Source: Anisakis pegreffii
Lineage: Eukaryota > Nematoda > Chromadorea > Rhabditida > Anisakidae
DNA: 64,000 bases
Direction of reading: 5' to 3'
NCBI GenBank assembly: GCA_035041965.1
Contig: JAPYMA010000782.1
Location: 1 to 64,000 of the forward strand
Part shown: positions 27,238-38,300 of the stretch, piece by piece
Layout of the letters: each line of letters starts with the position of its first letter
How positions within the stretch are numbered: the stretch's first letter is position 1
The notes under the pieces: generated by a model
The model's database searches: none
The model's input: the letters and a program-made list of their open reading frames with translations, nothing else
Told to the model about the DNA's origin: nothing
Program-made: the position numbers and the translations under genes

Positions 27238-27813
27238 CTATGAATCGACTGGTTTCTTGTAGTCTTCTCGGTGAAAACCATCTGAAGAAGCGGGTATAGA
27301 TGCAATATTTCAGTGATTACACTCAACAATCAATGAAATCAAGCACTTATCTCACATACTTGTTACGCAAAATTGAAGTCCGGTTATTGAGCATTTTTCT
27401 CAAACGCTTAAACATAGATGACGAAACGTGTGAATTTTAGAATGAGCCAATAGGTGTTAAATACCTCCGTGAGTCGTGTATCCTGCATAACGCTTATAAG
27501 CCTCCGAAACTGAGGTACGTCGACCAAGCATTTCGGTGAGTGAAAATCGACGTTCACGTTGTGTTGGAACCGATGAGGATTCAGATGTACACGATTCAGT
27601 TCGCTGACGAGGTGCTGAAAAATGAATTGCATTCATTCACCAGGCAATTTCGACAGAGTTTGAAATTTGCAAATGTGAGGTACCCTAGGAGAAAAATGGT
27701 CGGTCTTAAATTCATAAACTCAAATGTTGTTTGTGTGGAAAAATAAATTGAGCAATCAGAAACTTACGTATTTGAATTGGAAATCTCTTCGGATCAACCG
27801 GGAGTGTACTCAT
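27238..27813 (-). CDS. Small paralog A: 79-residue protein with twin RRxS motifs and DGFHRE tail
   Basis: Unrecognised family with three members in this window. Exons on the minus strand: 27813-27768 (ATG; donor gtaagt, phase 1), 27614-27465 (donor gtattt, phase 1) and 27281-27238 (TAG). Total 240 nt, in frame. The protein starts MSTLPVDPKRFPIQI, then PRQRTES, a Ser/Thr-rich linker, ERRFSLTEMLGRRTSVSEAY, KRYAGYTTHG, and ends DGFHREDYKKPVDS. RRFS and RRTS fit basophilic kinase (PKA-type) consensus sites. There is no signal peptide or membrane segment, so it is probably cytosolic. A tactttcag acceptor lies about 40 nt before the ATG, compatible with a spliced leader or a 5' UTR intron. If the second intron were retained, the frame would end GGI then TAA at 27457. 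Conservation of exon 3 in all three paralogs favours splicing. Confidence 0.72.
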
Positions 27814-30767
27814 TGTTGTTTTTTATTGGCGACTTTGTTTCCTGTTCCTGAAAGTAGAGGAGATACTTCGAATCTTTCACTCAGTTATACTAGTATATAT
27901 CTTGAGAAATCCGGTATTCTCTAAATCTATTGCGTTGTCTTGTGCACAATGCAACTGGATCCGTGCAGAACGCGTTTTGATCTCACTAGCAAACGGTATC
28001 GCAGAAAAGTTCATTTACGGATGTGGATCCAATGAAAAAATCAACTGATTATTCATAATACCATTTTGTCAATACAACGATCATTGCCTGACCGTACTCA
28101 TATAACCTAATTCCTAAATTTGCTAATCGTCAGAAGACTGATAGAAAAGTTGCAATGTTTGATTGCCCAGGTCAGAAATGTGAAAGCACTTTGAAAAAGG
28201 TCTGAAGTGAACGGGTGCACTTGCAGAAGTCACGAGTGGTTACATGTATGGTGACGAGCAGTTAAGATGTTGCTATTTATGCGTTTTTCTTTTCAGTTGA
28301 AATTTAAAGTGGTGTTTACTTAACGTTCATAAGATCGATTCCCATCTCAAAATACTTTTTCGAATAAAAATGACTGATAACGAAACGTGCAATTTAACAG
28401 CTACGTGCAATACCGTTTATAGATTGTAAAACAAACAATACAAATCGTCTGATTTTCTCAACTATTCATAAGCACTCTAATTTCGATTTTGTTTCAGAAT
28501 TGTTTCAATTTTCTGTGATCATCGAAATGCATCATATATTCTCGAAAAAATTCGTACAGAGAATGCTTGTAACTGAAACCACAAAAAAAACAATCAATGT
28601 TAGGAGCATGTTGTTATTACGAAACGATGAGTTTGTCGATTCAATGTCTTACGATTAGGTATGAAACGAGCCACTTAGTGCTAGAATGTGTTGCTGAAAT
28701 TACGAAATACTCGTGACTAACGAAAACTGTTTTTTTGTTCAGGCATAGGCAATCTAAAGATACTCACAATCAGAAAATTGATGAAAGGAAAGGGTGTTGC
28801 CATGAGCAAACAGTGTTTAAACACCCAAGCAAAAAACCACCATCACAATAATGTTTCGTCACTACACAACAACTTCACAAAATATTAGTTTGCCTGATAC
28901 CGCAAAATCCTTTCACCCTCCTGAGGGAGGATTTTCCCGTATGAGAAACACGTTTGTACAACAATTGAAATCACTTAGTGGCAAAAGCGCTCGAGAGGAG
29001 ACTGGTGCATATTCGATAAATGACAATCAAGTTGACGGAGGCAAGAAGGGATTTAGTAGCTTTCAGTTGATGATTGTTGTGCATGTTTCGTGTATTTCTT
29101 TACGTTCATGATTTTGCTCATTCGACAAGAGTTTTGATTTTCGTATAAATAAACGTATATCATTGAAGTGTTGGTTCAACAGTTTATTGCTATAATCGAT
29201 GTGAATGATTGATATCATTATGTGCATTTGTTCACTGCGACGATTGTCGAAAAATTTTCAAAACATAAATTTTCAATATTTAAGTGAAAGAAAACTAATT
29301 GATGAGACAATATTCAAAAAAACTTTTTACTGTTCAGCTGTTATCAGTGAATGAAAAAATATCATCGGTTCGCTCAAATTAAAAATAATATCAAACTGAA
29401 GATTTAAGATTCAAAGTCAAAAATCAAAAGCTTAATGAAAGCAATTAAGTATGACTGGCGCCAGATTATGGTTTATGACGGTCGTTTTTCCCGTACAAAA
29501 AATTGTCATACGATGCTTCAATCAAACTGATAAGCTAATGTTTTGAAACGCTTATAGAAGCAAATACAGTAGCCGTTTTGGAATATTCTTCAAATGAACA
29601 TATCCACTCAGCATGAACACATCTCTGAAAGTACTGCATCTAGAAATAAGTAGCTCTTTTAATGCCTACGACAATAAACCAATCAACTCATCGTTTTGTA
29701 CTAATCAAATGTTCCTAAAACAGGTTGTCTTTGTGATTTTAATTACAAGCATTTACTGTGTGAATTTTTCAGAGAATACCTGATGTATTTCGATGATTAC
29801 AGACAGTGAAAACAATTATGAAACAAAGTCGTAATTAGGATGTTGATAAATAATTTGGAGAATTAAATGATTCGCATTGTTCGCTTTGTATATTTAGTAT
29901 TTTGGTCGAGTGAAAACAATACTGCACAAAACACTCAAATTTAATGTTTTGCAATCAATCATTTTTATTCGAAAATATTTATTATGGGATGGGAATGGCA
30001 TTTTATGGACGCTGAGTAAACATCACGTTACATTTCAGTCGGACCAACCAATCAAAAAACGAAAAACGCATAAATAGCAGTGTCACAATCCACATAACCA
30101 TTGGTGACTTCTGAAGCGCACCATTCCCTTCAGACCTTTTTCAAATGCTTTTGCAAATTTTGAGCTGGGCGATCAGAATTTAGAACACTTTCCTTCCAGT
30201 CTTCTAATGATATAGCACATATGAAAATTCTAATATCTTCAAATGAGAAAATTTAGAAATTCTACTGGGTAGCATAATTTATATCAGTGCGGTCAAACAA
30301 TGATCGCTCAGAAAAATCAGTAGATTTTTTCCTGGAATCCACATTCGTAAATGACTTTTTCTACTATACTAATTGCTATTGAAAATAAAACAAATCTCAC
30401 ACGCATTCAACTGCATTGTGTAAGCAACAATGCAATAGATTTAGAAAATTCCCGATTTCATTTCATTCAAACGTAATCATTAATCCATAATGATATCTCT
30501 GAATGAAAGACTTGAAACATTTCCTCTGCATTCACAAAACAGAAAGCAAAATCGCCAATGAAAAAACCGGAATGAATTTTTCCCAATTGATCCGAACACA
30601 TTCTTAATGCAAATTCTAAGTTTTTAAAATTTTTTAGTTTGTTCTCCCACAGAAACAACCTTCCAGCCTATGAAGTGGAGAATTTTGTTTCCGAAGCACT
30701 TCATATGTGCAACAACCTTCAAACTCTGTTAGAATTTCGTGGTGAATAACTGCGACTCATTTTTCAG
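27814..30767. other. Divergent spacer between paralogs A and C
   Basis: Paralogs A (minus) and C (plus) are transcribed away from each other, so this 3-kb stretch should hold both promoters and the missing first exon of C. I could not identify that exon. A frame of 86 codons at 28851-29111 lies in sequence that recurs, diverged, at about 33475-33640 (agggtgttgccatgagcaaa versus agagtgttgctatgagcgaa, and aaatattagtttgcctgata versus aaatattgatctgccgaccc). I read it as a dispersed repeat rather than a gene. Confidence 0.45.
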
Positions 30768-31163
30768 CACCCCGTGTGCGAGGTGATTCATGTGATTCTG
30801 AGGATCACTCCGCATTGCCTCCGTCAATGTTGCTGAAACAACAACGTGAAATTGTCAGTTTTGAATCACCCAAAAGCTTGGGTCAATCTACCTCAATGTC
30901 GGAGGCATATAAGCGTCGTGCACGATTAACGACTGACAAAGGTAAATTACATGTAATGACTGTTTTTAAAACCTGGACATTTGGGAGCATATGTTTAAGC
31001 ATTAAAACCGAATTTAAATCTTGTTCGGCAAATGCCAAGACAATATGGAGATAATTATTTGATTTCATCTATTGTTAAGTGTAATCACTGGAATATTACA
31101 TGCATACTTACCTCTTCAGATGGCTTTCATCGGGAAGACCACAAGAAATCAGTCGATTCATAG
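30768..31163 (+). CDS. Small paralog C: diverged copy, first exon not found
   Basis: Member of the same unrecognised family as the minus-strand genes near 27.5 and 35 kb. Exons seen: 30768-30941 (acceptor atttttcag; donor gtaaat) and 31120-31163 (acceptor cctcttcag; TAG). The intron phases (1 and 1) and the 44-nt last exon are the same as in paralog A. The frame reads PRVRGDSCDSEDHSALP, a linker, STSMSEAYKRRARLTTDK and DGFHREDHKKSVDS. Where A and B have RRFS and RRTS, this copy has REIVSFE and LGQSTS, so both RRxS motifs are gone. The 3' flank is recognisably homologous to that of A in inverted orientation. No first exon with ATG and a phase-1 donor was identified upstream, so it may be a functional diverged gene with a distant first exon or a decaying copy. 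Confidence 0.6.
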
Positions 31164-31977
31164 ATATAAGTGAAAGTCTATCCGTTGCAATCCATTCGTC
31201 CGGTCGCCTGGCATGACCATAACTGTAAATAACGTGTAAATAATTGTGAATATGTAAATTTGTACATAAAAAAACGGCCATTCATCTGAAAGATATTGGG
31301 GGGTTAATATTTTTTTACTTAAGTATACACTAAATTGCAGTTCGAACACTGATGTCAAAGCTAGCAAACACTTCAAAAACAAATTCTGGGGTGCTCTCTT
31401 TCAAGAATGGCCCAAATTGTTTTGTTTTTTTCATCATTCAATTGCAGTGCGATGTACGATTGAAACTCTCTTTCCACTGTCCCTTTGTGCAACATGGTAG
31501 AAATATGGATTAAATATGGAATTGTGTATAAATGTAAATACGAATAAATGATTTTTAAACAGTCGTTCTCTCGTTGCAAATATCCCTCATCCACTAAGTT
31601 TGCTCATTTGACTTGCAGCAATTCAGCTGCTGATGTCAAAGCGCAGCTAGCTGGAAACGTTGTGGAGTGTAGCGTAAGGAGGATTCGAATTTGCAATTCG
31701 TCGATTCGTTCAAACAAAGCATTCATTCACTTTACACGCATTGAAAACAGTTTGAACCAATACTAATTGTAAGAAAACTGAAATCAGCAAAATGTTCGAT
31801 TTTGGTACGATTATTTACTCGTATTACTCGTACTTGGTTATGTTTAATAATGCAAAGTATTTGTAACTGAAAATATTCATTATTTCGTAGCTGTTGAATG
31901 GTCAATATGCCGTTAAATCATGCTGCATTATTAGTGGAAAGTGATTTTTGGTTTGCTGCCGTGAGCTGCTTTTAACA

Positions 31978-32520
31978 GCGGTTAGTTGAGCGTAACACTC
32001 TTCATCCTCCTATTTTCTGAGTATCATTAGCTGGTCCGGGCCTGACAAGGTTTTCATTCTTCTCGTTGCTGCTACAATCGCTCTCATAGCTTTTATTACC
32101 AAAATTGTTCTCTTTTACTAATTTCTCATTCATTTCACTCAATAATTAAAGTCAAAATCTCACTCTATCAAATACAATCTATCATAGATCGTTTGACTGT
32201 CGCACATTATTGAGCAATTTAATTCGATTACTGTATTGTTGACTTCGGCTGCTAACAACTGTACACTGATCATACATCCAGTCGAGTAGAAATCACCATC
32301 TTTGTTACATTCTTGAACGCTTACTTGAGTTGTTTGACTGTTTTGGATAATTTCCTTAAGATTACACACCATTCAATCGTTCATTCAATCCATATCAAAC
32401 GAACAGTCATTCTCAATAAAGTCGCTGAACGAGGCATCATCAAATTTAGGTGAGCCGATAATATATTGAAAACGATTTGAGTTTGGACAGTTAGTCCGGT
32501 GGTTCTCATGGGGGGGGGTG
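31978..32520. repeat. Tandem duplication, copy 1
   Basis: Left copy of a diverged direct duplication offset by 675 bp. Shared landmarks are gttag-ttg at 31981/32656, cacaatcgct-type text (tacaatcgct-tcatagcttt), and gattactgtattgttga at 32226/32901. Similarity continues in a patchy way to ggttctcat and aattacccgtttt at about 32501-32535. Confidence 0.75.
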
Positions 32521-32652
32521 AAATTACCCGTTTTAGGTAAACTTAGAAAAGTCAAGGAATAATGGAGAGATCGGGAAATTAGTATTTCGTGCAGTTGTCA
32601 TGTTATGATAGAACGCCATTGTGATGGTGTCTTTTAACCCGGATTTGTAAAT

Positions 32653-33230
32653 GCGGTTAGTTGATGGCAACACTCTTCATTCTCCTATTTTCCGAGTATT
32701 ATTAGCTTGTAAAGACCCAACAGGGTTTTCATTCTTTTTCTTGCTTTTACAATCGCTTTCATAGCTTTTATCACCAAAAGTGTTCTCTTTTGCTAATTTC
32801 TCATTCACTTCGCTCATCAATTAAAGTCAAATTCTCATTCTATCAAATACACTCTATAATTGATCATTTGACTGTCGAACGTTGTCGAGCAATAATATTC
32901 GATTACTGTATTGTTGATTTCGGCTGTCAACACTCGTCAAAGTATCAAGTAAGGAGTATATGCTATAGAATAAGAAACTGATTCGAACTGTGAATTGAAA
33001 TGGGACGAAGTGAATGAGAAAAACTCATCAAGAGAACGATATTCGCACGTAATAGCTATGAGAGTGAATACAACATGTCTGAAAAGAATGAGAATCTATC
33101 CAAATGAGCTTGAAGTGAGCGTGTCATATACATGGCTTTTCATGCAATCATAATCAATTGCAATAATGAGCATCAGAACGGTCTGGGACAGTGGTTCTCA
33201 TAGGAAGTGGAATTACCCGTTTTGGATGAT
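32653..33230. repeat. Tandem duplication, copy 2
   Basis: Right copy of the diverged direct duplication. It is closely similar over about 280 bp (32653-32940), then patchy, and similar again at ggttctcat-aattacccgtttt (33193-33225). The offset there has grown to about 692 bp through small insertions and deletions. Confidence 0.75.
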
Positions 33231-34447
33231 TTGGGGTGTCAATTTGTGGAGTAGGAGGTGAAGGTGGTCTGCCAGATCATCAAAAGGGGTAATGAAGCAC
33301 TCGAACGTGCGAACCACTGCCCTAAACCAATGGTCTTTTCTACTGCACCAAGAACTCAATTAATTCCTGCTGCTCAACAGAAATCAAATTAACTAATATA
33401 TCATGAAGTTACGAAATCCTTGGGACCTTTCTGCTGCACCAAAGAATTCTCCTTCAACACTTTTCTTCAAACCTAGGCGAGCTGAAGACAGCCGGAAAAT
33501 TCATTCAAAAAAGAGTGTTGCTATGAGCGAACCGCGTTTACATAACTGAGTGAAAGAACATCATCACAGTGGCGCTCAATCACAACATGACATCTCCTCG
33601 AAATATTGATCTGCCGACCCCGCCAATTACCCCCTGACAACCCCAAACTGACCTCCATGCGATAATTCACCCTTCTATGAAAACCATTGTTCTAGTAGAA
33701 AAACTGACGTCTTTTCGTTAAATGGACCACTATTCATGAGGCTAATTCATGTTCTGATGCAAACGCTCCACTGCTGATTAGAATGAAATTTGATGGCACA
33801 GCCTAGGTGAATGTTTGGTGTACCGAAGCATTGCTGAGAGACGAGTATGTCCTCGAAACTGCGTTCACGGATCATTTTAAGCCTCTATGATTTTCATGAA
33901 AACAATGGAACTGAAGTAATCAAGCATTTGAACACTTTATGCATTCATAATCGAGATTAATTAGTACAGGCACAACATTTACAAACGCTTCGAAGTAAAC
34001 GGCCCAAATTGACATACAGTCCAAAATATTTATAATAAAGAAATTTGTACACATCGGAATTATCAATAGCATCCACTATGCATATGTATATGTACAGGAG
34101 AGCGGTAAAATCGAGCTTAAATTGAATTGTTTTTTCATCTCGCGCATCGATGTTTGTTCACTGATTAGCTCCGACACGAATCTGCAACAAAAAATAGTGA
34201 AGAAGCCTGAACTGATTGATTTTAATCATTCGACGAAGAAATCAGGAGTTCTTGCATTTCCCTAAAATTTTTGTGGAATAACTGCTCTCAAATTAACATA
34301 TGACGCCCCGATATTTCCTACTTTATTTTGACAAAGAGATATGAGTCTTTAAAGGATAATACGATAACTTTGGAGTGTTATCAACGAGTTGATCGACAAC
34401 AAAATAACGATCGCACCATATGCTTACCATGAAGTTATCCGATACCC

Positions 34448-35326
34448 TTACTTGGTCATGTAGTTTTCACGGTGGAATCCATCTGAAACAGTTTTGAACA
34501 ATGACGAACACAGTGATCGACTTTTATTCATTCATTGGAACTTTTAAAAACAGCATTTGTTACACTGGTATTGTGAGGAGAGGGGTGGGGGGATTTTTTG
34601 AAACGTTTCAATAATTATGAAATTGTATCAGCTCAGATGAGCAACTTTGAGATGTTGGCAAATCTTTTGTGCATCTGAAAAAACGGATTAGTTGCTTTTG
34701 TTGGTTTTTGTTGGTCCTTTGTCACCCCTTTTTTCGAAGTTTACTGAACTGTTATGGGGTGAATTCACTGAACTTATACATAGTGATCGAGGTCATCTCA
34801 TCTGAATGATCAATTGATGAAGAACAGACAGTATCAACCTCCATTGGTCGTGAACTGAGCATACTTCTTGTATGCATCCTCAACCGATGTTCGTCTTCCT
34901 AGCATCTTGCTCAGCGAGAAACGTCTCTCTGGAACGCTTGTTCCAGTCACATCCGAATCGGTCGATGCGGTCGACTCGGTTCTGTGACGTGCTGAAAGCA
35001 AAATCCAAATGTTATACATTATATTATCGTCGTTTTCGAATCCGTTATCTGATTTGCTTTTTGATCATGAAAAAACATTCCGTACAAAGTGCATTATCTC
35101 TCAACAGAATCCTCCCTGACATTTAACGCTTCTAGTAAAAAACAGAATAAACTGGTGATATCGCAATCACGCCAAACACTATCTAAATTCCGTTACTGCA
35201 ACGATACATTACCGAATACAACACGGAATAAATTTGAAAGGATCTTGAAGGAAATCTGGCTGAACTGAATGAATGTTTAAACTCACGGATGATCACATTT
35301 TTCGTATCGCCTTTTGCAGATGACAT
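34448..35326 (-). CDS. Small paralog B: 75-residue protein with twin RRxS motifs
   Basis: Same unrecognised family as paralogs A and C. Exons on the minus strand: 35326-35287 (ATG; donor gtgagt, phase 1), 34991-34839 (donor gttgat, phase 1) and 34482-34448 (TAA). Total 228 nt, in frame. The protein starts MSSAKGDTKNVIIPRHRTES, then TASTDSDVTGTSVPE, RRFSLSKMLGRRTSVEDAY, KKYAQFTTNG, and ends DGFHRENYMTK. Both RRxS motifs are intact. The last exon is three codons shorter than in A and C. The text aag-taaggg at its stop is also a possible donor, so a fourth exon is not excluded. A tttgtttcag lies about 35 nt upstream of the ATG, again compatible with trans-splicing. Retaining intron 2 would end the protein NGG then TGA at 34834. 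Confidence 0.72.
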
Positions 35327-38300
35327 ATTTTTGTTTTGTTTGCTTTTATCAATCAGAAAATCTGAAACAAAACGCTTTTCAAATCAAAACAATCCATACA
35401 AATCTGTTGAAGACGAATGAACAATCAGCCGATACAATACTTCCATCATTGAAAGAACATCCAATAATGAAAGTCAAGTGACTTTTTCTCGATACCAACA
35501 AAAACTGTGATAAAGGACGTTTCATTCGTGGATAGAATGAGTCGCCGGTTGACTGCATGTGATGTTCCACGACTCCATTGTTAGCTTGTTGGAAATTGTG
35601 ACGAAATCCAACACGCAGCTGGAAGCAAACGAACGAATGACTACGCGAACGCATTGAATGTCCATATTTATGCCAACCATCATCGTCACGAGCAAATTAT
35701 TCGAGCCCTCCCCCTCTTGAAGGCGGTTCTTGCGCATTATCGCATGTGCTATGAGAATTGTGCTGAATGGCAATGAAGAACAGAAACGACGACGAGATTG
35801 ATACTATCTGGCGTATAACGGGGGAAGAATTTTTTTTGTGGCTGTACAGAATGTTTTGTTATTGCTGGCGGTGTTGGTACTGCTGTGGAAATGGCATTAG
35901 TGATGTACGTTGATGATAACTGATGCGAATTGAAGCAAACGCTCTCGTAAACAGTGAAAATTGAACAATATTTCATTGTCACTTACTGCATCTTGTCCTT
36001 CATTCAGTGTGTTAACAAAAAATCGAAAATAATTTACTGTCTTCTCGAGAACAGGAACTGAAAACGAAATTGAGTTCGATGTAACAACTATACATGCTTG
36101 TTCAAGTGATTCATGTAAATAATTGCTAACAGCAATGAAATGCTTTCTTCCATTCCACTTAAACACATTCAATTTCTTTGCATATTCACTGAATTTTTGC
36201 AACTAAAACCGAAATTCTCCCATATTCTTCGACGAAATTGTTTTTGTGTTCTCTCTGACAACGAAAAAATCTGCGTTTTGCTCGTTATTCTTCGCTCATC
36301 TAATTGATGTCGACAAATGGGAAACGAATGCATCTTAGCGTTTGAGTTTTTAGCGAAAAAATTTTTATGCGATTTTTTCGGCGATGTGACAACGCAACAG
36401 CGACAGAGTGGTTTCGAATTTGTTTGTGTCATTCAGTGGCATTGATTATTAGAGGACATCCGAGGACGTTTTTTGATGAATGATAGTGCTGTTTTTCCAG
36501 ATAAATAAAGTGTTTTGAGCTGTTACGGTAGCAGTAAACGATAGCTGTTTTTCCCGAAAACCATTGACTCATTTGAAATTTTTATGCATCGTCTGAGAAC
36601 AGTTCAGGATTCCAATTAACTTCGGAAGAGGTGATCATCTGTGAGATGCTACCAGTTTGAATTAATCCAGCTGTTTTCAAATTTGTGATGAATTCGATGA
36701 TATCTCCCAATTAGAAATGAATACGAATGTCCTTATCCAAACAGATGACATTAAGTCAACATTCTGGTAAACGCATCACTTTTTACGAACTTTTAGCAAT
36801 GAAATGCCTTTGATCGTGGCATTTATGAGCCATCACAATTTGAAACTGAACAATGGAGGAATATCGATCAATTACGCAATATTTCAAATATACGCGGAAA
36901 ATATACGCTATCCGAAGTGCAAAACAACAACTACCGAGTGACTATTGCTCGTGTCGAACATCACAGGCACGATGAATGTTAAGAACACGTGAGCAGATAA
37001 ACGAAAACATTTCTTCATTGCCCTCTAGGAGTGCAGCCAAGATGTTAAGACGAAGGCACTGGCATTTGCTTTTTGGAAAACGATACAATTCGTGCAAATG
37101 CATTAAAGATGAAATCGTTCGTTTTAGCCGAAATAAGATAGCTCACTGAGTTGCAGGAAAGTAGACTGTAGATCACTTACTGAATTGATGAGTGCATTTT
37201 TTTGAATGAGCACCGTTCAACGAGATTTAACGTTGTTTACGATTACACTCCAAAAAACGATTACATCAATGCATTTTAATAATACTTTATCGCTTTATCA
37301 ATTTTATCACAAACATTTTCCAAAGTTATAGTGAATATTACTTGCTACAGAAATTGTGCAAATTTAGCTTAAATCTCGATAGCAATTTTCACTAATTGTA
37401 AGTTTAGTATGATTCGAGACTTCTTCATCAGAGTTATAACTCACTTCTCAGTATTTCGTGATTTCATAATGACTAGCACATTATTGCATCAGATGAGCGA
37501 GTGAGCTGTTCGATAAGCTTATTGCATCACGGCTGAAAATTTCATCGAGGCATTCACTGAATATGCATTTATTTCTGATAGAACGACGGTTCAGATAGAA
37601 CGTTTGTGTTTATTCGTTTCGTGCCAGTGTGGAATTCGTTTGGGCGAGAACGCGAAACTGTGCAATAGATAAACAACATGAGTGTTGCCGAGAGAATGAA
37701 TTCAGTGTGAAGCATCATATCGCTTTTTGGATCGCAAAAAATTTATTTCTGATCATTTTTTGTATTTATGCGGCAATTTGTTCTTCTCATCACGCGACTT
37801 CGAACAATGCACATTGCGTTGATTCAACGATGCTTGAATATATGCAAAAAACGAATGAATGTAATAATATATCACATGTGTGTGTGTGATTGCACACAAA
37901 CAAAATTATCGTTCCACACCTGTTGCTGTCTGATATGATAGATTTTGTTGATTCATACCAAGTTATTTCAAACAAAATAACTTTTATCCCAATCTTCCAA
38001 TCTCTCCAACTCTTTTGAGTTTATTCGAAAGCGCCATTTCGAAACGGTCAAATGCATGAAGACAATGAATTTAAACCACAAGTAAATTTGAACAACACTG
38101 GGTTTAGTAGGATTCATGTGAACAGTACAGCGATTCATGTGAACAAATGAATTATTATTGGTGTCATACGAAGTGAATGCAATCAATCAGGTAAATTACA
38201 TGAACGAAGCCGTAGTTGATGATTCTGTTTACGTTTACATTGGTGCACACTTCAATAACATGCATGTTTCTGTCACCCATAGCAAAAAAATGCATTCATG

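Larger units (their letters stand above)
31164..34447. other. Repeat-rich spacer between paralogs C and B
   Basis: No gene seen. C and B converge on this stretch. It contains a diverged tandem duplication (separate entries) and segments shared with 26.65 and 28.8 kb. An AATAAA at 31543-31548 could serve paralog C. Confidence 0.5.

Noticed and set aside
28851..29111. 86-codon frame starting MFRHYTTTSQ
   Set aside because: Lies in a segment that recurs in broken form at 33.5 kb, and has no phase-1 donor of good quality, so it is not convincing as the missing first exon of paralog C.
35379..36432. Chain of overlapping minus-strand frames upstream of paralog B
   Set aside because: The frames overlap out of phase, cannot be joined by plausible splice sites, and resemble no protein family.
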